A stretch of 64,000 nt of DNA from Fusarium oxysporum f. sp. lycopersici 4287. Taxonomy: Eukaryota; Ascomycota; Sordariomycetes; Hypocreales; Nectriaceae. The stretch covers positions 2,407,477 through 2,471,476 of the forward strand of contig NC_030992.1 in assembly GCF_000149955.1 (NCBI RefSeq), written 5' to 3'. The position numbers were made by a program, and so were the translations under genes. Each line of letters starts with the position of its first letter. Positions within the stretch are counted from its first letter, which is position 1. Of the stretch, positions 58,057-64,000 are shown piece by piece. The notes beneath the pieces are model-generated. The model made no database searches. It had not been told where the DNA came from and worked only from the letters and a program-made list of their open reading frames with translations.

Positions 58057-61000
58057 TCAGTCGTAGCCTCCTCCAATCTGACTATGGAATGCCGTGCTGA
58101 CACTCTTCTCGTCATCATCAAAGCGTCGTCCATAACCATTTCCAGGAACCATGCGTCCACTGCTCTCAACATACTGTTTGAGCCGATCACTTTGGCTATA
58201 GGAGACAGGCCGCATGCCCGTGACAGCGTCGTGGAGCCCCGCTCCCAGACTAACACCGCCCTGACCGACCCCTTTACCTCCGATGACACTAGAAGATGCA
58301 TCCGTATATTCGGAGTTGGCCACACTCTCACCTGCAATGCTTTCCGTAGCACGTCCACGGCTCTTCCCGCCTCGGCCTGGGGCAGTGACCCCAGGAAGTC
58401 CAGGCCATTGATCAGGAGTGAAGCTCGAGAACATGGGAGGGAAAGCGCTGCTAAGAGAGGCACCTCCAAATGCAGAGCCATGAACGGAAGACACATCATC
58501 GGGGATGTAGGAAACCATGGAGCCTGCATCAAAATCTCGACCAGATGGAGGGGGGTTGAAACGTCCTCCATTGGAATAGCTGCCGGCTCCGAACTGCGGT
58601 TGCTGATTCTTTTGACGATAGCTGACCTTGGGTCGGCTGAACTGGAGCAAGCATGCCTGCAGATTGGTCAACGGACCTTCGACAAAGCATTTACGATCCT
58701 TGAAGTGAACAAGAAGATTGTGCCAAAGCTCATGTTTGGACAAAACTTTGGGATTGCCCAGAATGACGAGGCCATACTTGGCTCGAGTCAAGGCCACATT
58801 CAAACGACGAGGGTCAGACAAAAACCCAATGCCCTGATTATCGTTGGATCGAACACAAGATAGAACAATAAAGTCCTTCTCACGGCCTTGAAATGCATCA
58901 ACCGATGCGACCTCGACTTCCTTATAGTATTCCTTCTTGTAGGTTCCTGAATTCTGCATAGTAGTCACGATGTAGCTTCGCTGGCCTTCATATGGAGTAA
59001 TAACACCAATGTCAGCGGGCTTAACGCCGGCCTTAAAGAATCGAGTGACCGCCTTCTCAACATTGGATGCTTCCGTGCGGTTGAGGTATGAAGTTCCAGA
59101 GGCAGAAATCTCCTCGTGGCCCAGGTTAGACCAGAACATCATGGGCATCTCTCCGACCGGCCAAGGGAAGTCGACGTCTTTTCGAAGGCGATTCTCATGA
59201 GTGACACCGTTCTGCAAACTACCATCGTAGAACATGTTGGAAGGGAACTCGGATAGACATGGGTGCATTCGGTATTGGATGTTGAGCCGGATAGGCGACA
59301 ATTTCAGGTTGACCAAGCGCTCGAAAAGCGACTGGTTAAGGCCAGCCTTGGCCGCCTTCTTGTTCATAATAACAGGGCCAAGCTGCTTGTGATCACCAAC
59401 AAGGACGACCTGCTTACATCCAAGAACAAGAGGGATCATGCACTCAGGCTCCGCCGACTGAGTCGATTCATCAATCAGAACATTTCGGAACTTCATCTTC
59501 GAAAGACGAGGATCGCCAGCTCCCACGCATGTGCAGCAGACGACGTCAGCGTTGTTGAGAATATCTCGTTCAGCGATCTTGGTAAGCTGTTTGTACTTCT
59601 TCTCATCCTGACTGGACAGCTCGCCAAGCTCGTTCTTCAGCTGGGAAAGTTTGACAAGCTCGCTGTTGTGCTCCGACATGCGCACCTGCTCATGAAGAGC
59701 TAAGAAGCTGACAGATGATTCGACATCCTCGCGAGATTTGGCTGTGAGACGAACAACCTTGAGTCCTGTACGGTGAACACGCTCGCAGAGTTGGTCGACG
59801 GCGACGTTGGAAGGTGCACATACGAGGACCTGGTTTCCGCTCATCTTGGCTAAGTGGTAAATGATGGTAGCCGATGTGACAGTCTTGCCAGTTCCAGGAG
59901 GACCTTGAATCAAGCTCAGGGGCTTCTGAAGAACTGCCTTGATGGCACCAACTTGACTTGGATTGAGATCAGGGAGACCAGGGGCAGACCACTTTTTAGG
60001 CAGGTTTGTCTTCATGACCTGTAGCTGGACCTCATGGCCAAGCAACGTGTGGAAAATGTAACCAGATACACTCATATCATCAACAGCAAATGTCTTCATA
60101 GCCAACTGCATGCGGTCGTAGGAAGTCGCTTTCCAAACGTAGTCTGCTGAAAAGTTGTGGGATAAGTCAGTGGGCACAAGCTTTTCGTTTCCAGTCTTGC
60201 GCAACTCCAGGGTGACCTCATCAGACTGGTTATTCGGGATCTTGATGACATAACCAACCCCTTCCCAAGGAGATCGCAGCTCGCCCTTGTAACGCAGGCG
60301 CATCTCATCACCAACAGCAAGCTTGACATCTCCGGATTCGATTTTGTGGAGGTTGAAGCTGACTAGATGCTTATTGTTCAAACCGTAGTCCCAGCGCACG
60401 AGGAGCCCATCTTCTGATTGCGCTTCCTTTAGTTTCTTGTCGTAGTCGGATTCCATTTTGACCAAAGGTCCAAAAATGTTTTGGTAGTGATAAGGATCGT
60501 CATAGTTTAGCAAGACAGGTTGAGGGTCGTCATCAATACTAGCTGCCTTCTCAAGGTCAACCACTGTCGCCTTAGGCTCGATCTTCCACATCTCCTCCAA
60601 TTTGGCAATCATATTGGGCGTAAGGTGACGGGCTCGGAGCTGTTCGGAGTCGGATGGGGTCGCGACAAGCCAAGGCAGAAAGGCTCGTTCTTCGATGAGG
60701 GGTTGCCATCGTGATGTATCCCAGTTCATGTCCTTGTTAGAGGTATTGGCGGCGCAAGGCTGTCGACAGAGGAGGACAACAACAGTATCGGACTTTGCTG
60801 GAATAAAGCCTAGGAGGAAAGCATTTTTGGTTCCACAGTTATAGCATTCGAGTACAGTGTCACCCAGCGTAGACTCAGGGTGGAGTTGAACCTCTTTATG
60901 GCGAGCTCGAACAAGATGATTCACGATGTGGGTCGAGGTGCCGTTGCCTCTCGCACTACAAAACCATTTGTTGCAGGTGAGACATTTGACAACACATCCG

Positions 61001-61358
61001 GGGGAGTGAATACCGCAATAACTAAAACCATGTCAGCCAGATTCAAATATCAAGGCCATAGATAAACCTACGCGCAGGCATGGGCTGGAAGTTCTTTCTC
61101 TTCATCCTGGCCTTTTAATTTGAGTCCCGTGAGTCCGTCAATAGGGACACTGTTAAGACTATCATTGTCGTCTTCTTCAAAAGCCTCGGTCTGGTTATCA
61201 TCATCATCGGCTCGGCGGCGGCCATTACGATCTCCATATTTGCCATAGAGTAAGCTCTCGTCAGGGTCGATCGTGGAAAGGTCATCGGCTCCAGCTTTGA
61301 TGGCAGCAGCGGAGTCGGATATCAAATGATTCCCAACATGGGTGAAGGCGCCCTCCAT
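58057..61358 (-). CDS. UPF1: ATP-dependent RNA helicase of nonsense-mediated decay
   Basis: Exon 1 (61358-61072) and exon 2 (61021-58057), with a 50-nt intron, give 1083 residues. UPF1 (yeast Nam7) is the superfamily 1 helicase that drives nonsense-mediated mRNA decay. After an acidic N-terminus, the Cys/His-rich domain that binds UPF2 spans the splice site ([23 protein letters not shown], then [16 protein letters not shown]). The helicase core has Q-motif region [13 protein letters not shown], Walker A GPPGTGKT (~469), motif Ia [10 protein letters not shown], Walker B IDEST (~613), [27 protein letters not shown] and LTRAKYG. The C-terminal tail is Gly/Ser-rich. Length is like metazoan UPF1 (~1100) and longer than the yeast protein. 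Confidence 0.97.
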
Positions 61359-62000
61359 GTTGGTGTTCTGTTTAAGTTATTGGTGGCTCGTAGAGTTTTT
61401 CTGCACAAAGACTTATCAGCAGCTGAATGCCCCGCGTCAGGGCAAAGTAAGGGTGGCGGTGACGCAGTGGGCGATGGCGAGGTCCAATACGTTCCTCGAC
61501 AGCCAAGATAGCGAGCGCGACTCACCTAGAGCTATTATTCTTTCGGTAAGTATCCGTATGGGAGGCCCAGGGGTGGCTCGGATCGGATAGTAAAAGAGTT
61601 TGGAAGTTGCAAGTCGCTGGTAAGGCTCACATCATCGCGGGAACGAATGCGCCGGTACAAAGAATGGCCAGGCGGCGAGGTATATACTCGGAGTCAGGCG
61701 GGTTTGGCGAGTAGTAAGGATTGTCACAGAACGCACGTCACAAAGTTTGGCGGCAAGAAATTATGGCTTCTGTTGAACAATTATATCCAGGTGAACAGCT
61801 GGACCCTCTTTGCTAAGTGCAGTTGGTGGGACATTTTGCGCCCACGTGATAGGCGGTTTTCGTTATCATGTCCGCCTCGATAAGGAACTTTTTCTTGCTG
61901 CTGACTTCTTGGGTGGTAGCGTACCTATCTAATCTAGAAATTTTATACATGTTGCAAAAGCTCAAGCATCACATTGTGAAAGCGGGCAGACGCCACAACA
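61359..62000. promoter_or_regulatory. divergent promoter region of UPF1 and IMP4
   Basis: The start codons of these two RNA-metabolism genes lie 642 bp apart and face away from each other. No element could be assigned. Frames inside it overlap on both strands with no domain content. Confidence 0.5.
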
Positions 62001-62955
62001 ATGATTGTAAGTTCTAATAGGAGTTTCTATGTTCTTTCCATGAATATTAATTTTATTGGTATAGCGCAAACAAGCGCGCCAAAGGCGCGATTACCTCTAT
62101 CGACGTGCTCTTCTTCTGAGGGACGCTGAGATCAGCGAGAAACGAGCCAAATTGAGATCTTCTTTGGCTTCTGGCAAGCCTCTGGATCCTTCAATTGCCA
62201 ACGACAAGTCACTTCGCAAAGACTACCAGTATGACGAATCGCGACCTGATCTCACCACCAACGAGCAGCTCGACCTGGACGATGAGTATGCTCAGCTTTC
62301 AGGCATTGTCGATCCTCGCGTTCTTGTGACGACTTCACGAGATCCCTCGGCTAGGCTATCAGCCTTCGCCAAGGAGATCAGACTTCTTCTTCCCACTGCC
62401 GTGCGCCTCAATCGCGGAAACCTCATCCTGCCCGATCTAGTACGCTCCGCTCAGTCAGCTGGCCTCTCCGACGTCGTCCTTCTTCACGAACATCGAGGCA
62501 CCCCAACTGCTTTGACACTGTCGCATTTTCCGCACGGTCCAACTGTCTCATTCTCTCTTCACAACGTCGTTTTACGCCACGATATTCCTGGAAGCGTACG
62601 AGGAACAGTGAGCGAGTCGTATCCTCACCTCATCTTCGATGGCTTTACAAGTCGCTTGGGTGAGCGTGTAGTGAAAGTATTGAAACATGTCTTTCCTCCC
62701 AGGGAAGCCATCACGAGCAAAAACAAGGTCGGCAACCGAGTCGTCACATTCAAGAACATCGAGGACAGCATTGAAGTCAGGCATCATGTTTTCGTGCGAA
62801 CAGGATACGACAGCGTTGAGCTGGCTGAAGTCGGGCCACGGATGACAATGAGGGTATTCGAGATTCGAAGCGGCACCCTTGACAACAAGGATGGCGACGT
62901 CGAATGGCACCTCACGCAATACACACGAACCGCCAAGAAGAAGAACTATTTGTGA
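62001..62955 (+). CDS. IMP4: U3 snoRNP protein IMP4
   Basis: Exon 1 is just six bases (62001-62006, Met-Ile), then a 58-nt intron and exon 2 (62065-62955), giving 298 residues (yeast 290). IMP4 belongs to the Brix-domain family and works in the U3 small nucleolar ribonucleoprotein for early 18S rRNA processing in the nucleolus. The start RKQARQRRDYLYRRALLLRDAEISEKR matches the typical basic N-terminal helix, so the tiny exon is needed. The Brix domain runs from PRVLVTTSRDPSARLSAFAKEIRLLLP through GLSDVVLLHEHRGTPTALTLSHFPHGPTVSFSLHNVV, HLIFDGFTSRLGERVVKVLKHVFPP and FVRTGYDSVELAEVGPRMTMRVFEI to a basic end KKKNYL. Confidence 0.96.
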
Positions 62956-63702
62956 GAATATCACACATTTCCCATAAGCATTGATCCTCTTGGAGATGCC
63001 GTGCCATGGTCACCTCCTGCCCGATCGAAATGAAACCGCTCCGAATCGCATGGCTAGGCAGCCTCTGCATTACGGTTCATCATATGATCTGGGTAGCTTA
63101 TTGAGTTGAAACATATCGTGAGCAGGGACGACACATGATCGCATAAAAACTGGAATAAGAAATTGGCGTTTCGGAGTTTTACGGTGCAAAATTATGAGGT
63201 GGTGGCCCTGAGAAGATGGCGACTATAGTGTTGGGAGAACTGACTTCGACTACCAACAGTGGAAGATGTTTATTGGTTTGTGGTGACCAGCATCAGCACT
63301 GAGGCGAGAAAGGTGACGAAAAAGACTCCAGGAAGATGCGAGTCTCAAGCTGAGTCCTGCGGAGGCGAAATCCCCTTGAAACGAACCAGTTCTGTTTATT
63401 ATACCGCAGCAGTTTCAATTGGAGTCATGTTGCTATCCACCATCGAAACAATCTAGAATCAAACCAGTGCCTTGGCGCTGTCAATGGAACCTTCAACGGC
63501 TCAGCCACCATTTCTTGACCATGGGGGGAATGGGGAAAGATTCAGGACAGAACACTAATAATTTTCCATAACATTAATCTTCCCTTGTGAGTTGTAAAAT
63601 GTATAAAATTGCTTGGTAATGCTTCATCAATGTGTTGTGTGGCCTGGTTCATTATAGTCCTGTCCACCGATTTTTAGGTCCGGCGGACATCAATGCTCAG
63701 CC
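62956..63702. other. convergent intergenic region
   Basis: 3' flanks of IMP4 and of the partial gene at the right edge. A small frame at 63259-63456 (+) has no recognisable content. Confidence 0.5.
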
Positions 63703-64000
63703 TCAGTGGGCAGATGGGGATTCGCATTCGCAGTTTGTAGCCATAGCCTCAATGGTTGACGAGTAGTAATCGCTGGATGGCGGAGAGAGGATCACCGACA
63801 AGACGAGAGACCCTTGAGCTAGGTCTGTGTATTTCTGGAAACTTACCCATTGTTTCTTTTCCGTGTTTGGTTCGAATGAACACCCGCCACTTGCGTACGC
63901 AGGCATCTAACGATTCTAGGTAGATCCGATACTGCCGGGGTTCAGTTTTAGGACCTTCATACATAAGCCGAATGAATTCCCTCTCGGTCAGCAATTGAAA
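63703..64000 (-). CDS. 3' end of an unidentified gene (partial)
   Basis: The frame is open at the right window edge (FQLLTEREFIRLMYEGPK) and continues with RQYRIYLESLDACVRKWRVFIRTKHGKETMG. Two ends are possible. Reading straight on, it stops at 63749. Alternatively a GTAAGT donor right after ETMG and an AG 34 nt later would change frame to SLVLSVILSPPSSDYYSS and end at 63703; that intron would be below the usual minimum size, so the first is safer. The charged, helix-like sequence does not reveal a family. Confidence 0.45.

Overview
This window is nuclear DNA from a filamentous ascomycete. The evidence is short spliceosomal introns (mostly 46-70 nt, with CTAAC/CTGAC branch points), compact single genes on both strands with no operons, a Zn2Cys6 regulator, and porin, PEX19 and INO1 proteins that read like Sordariomycete orthologues. 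Fusarium or a close relative is the most likely genus; that is inference from family resemblance and was not tested. There is one 100-N assembly gap at 2917-3016.

Layout, left to right. 1-337: 3' end of a membrane-protein gene. 820-2660 (-): Zn2Cys6 transcription factor whose middle is interrupted by an antisense piece of another gene, the splicing helicase PRP5. 5152-5933 (+): GNAT acetyltransferase. 6547-10352 (-): large fungal regulator-like protein of unknown function. 10353-18147: almost 8 kb with no convincing gene. 18148-19260 (-): unknown nuclear-type protein. 19882-22340 (-): DUF3405 type II membrane protein. 24366-26533 (-): paxillin-like double-LIM protein. 26534-32208: second long gene-poor stretch. 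From 32209 onward the DNA is a dense housekeeping block: INO1, MRC1/claspin, a tRNA-Val with a broken inverted copy, an ABC1/ADCK1-type mitochondrial kinase-like protein, a small acidic unknown protein, PEX19, UBC9, asparagine synthetase, mitochondrial porin, a membrane-anchored J-protein, a GH47 alpha-mannosidase, UPF1 and IMP4, then a partial gene at the right edge.

The genes do not form one pathway. They cover phospholipid precursor synthesis (INO1), replication checkpoint (MRC1), SUMO conjugation (UBC9), peroxisome biogenesis (PEX19), mitochondrial membrane function (porin, ADCK1-like, J-protein), amino-acid synthesis (asparagine synthetase), glycoprotein trimming (GH47), mRNA surveillance (UPF1) and ribosome assembly (IMP4). 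Several pairs are divergent and probably share promoter regions: ADCK1-like/small acidic protein, PEX19/UBC9 and UPF1/IMP4.

The most unusual observations are the PRP5 fragment inside the transcription factor gene, two introns (in UBC9 and porin) that are multiples of three and stop-free so that retention would give a longer in-frame protein, and the inverted tRNA-Val/pseudo-tRNA pair with shared 3' flanks. Exon coordinates were worked out by hand from splice signals and reading-frame continuity; no transcript data or database search was available.
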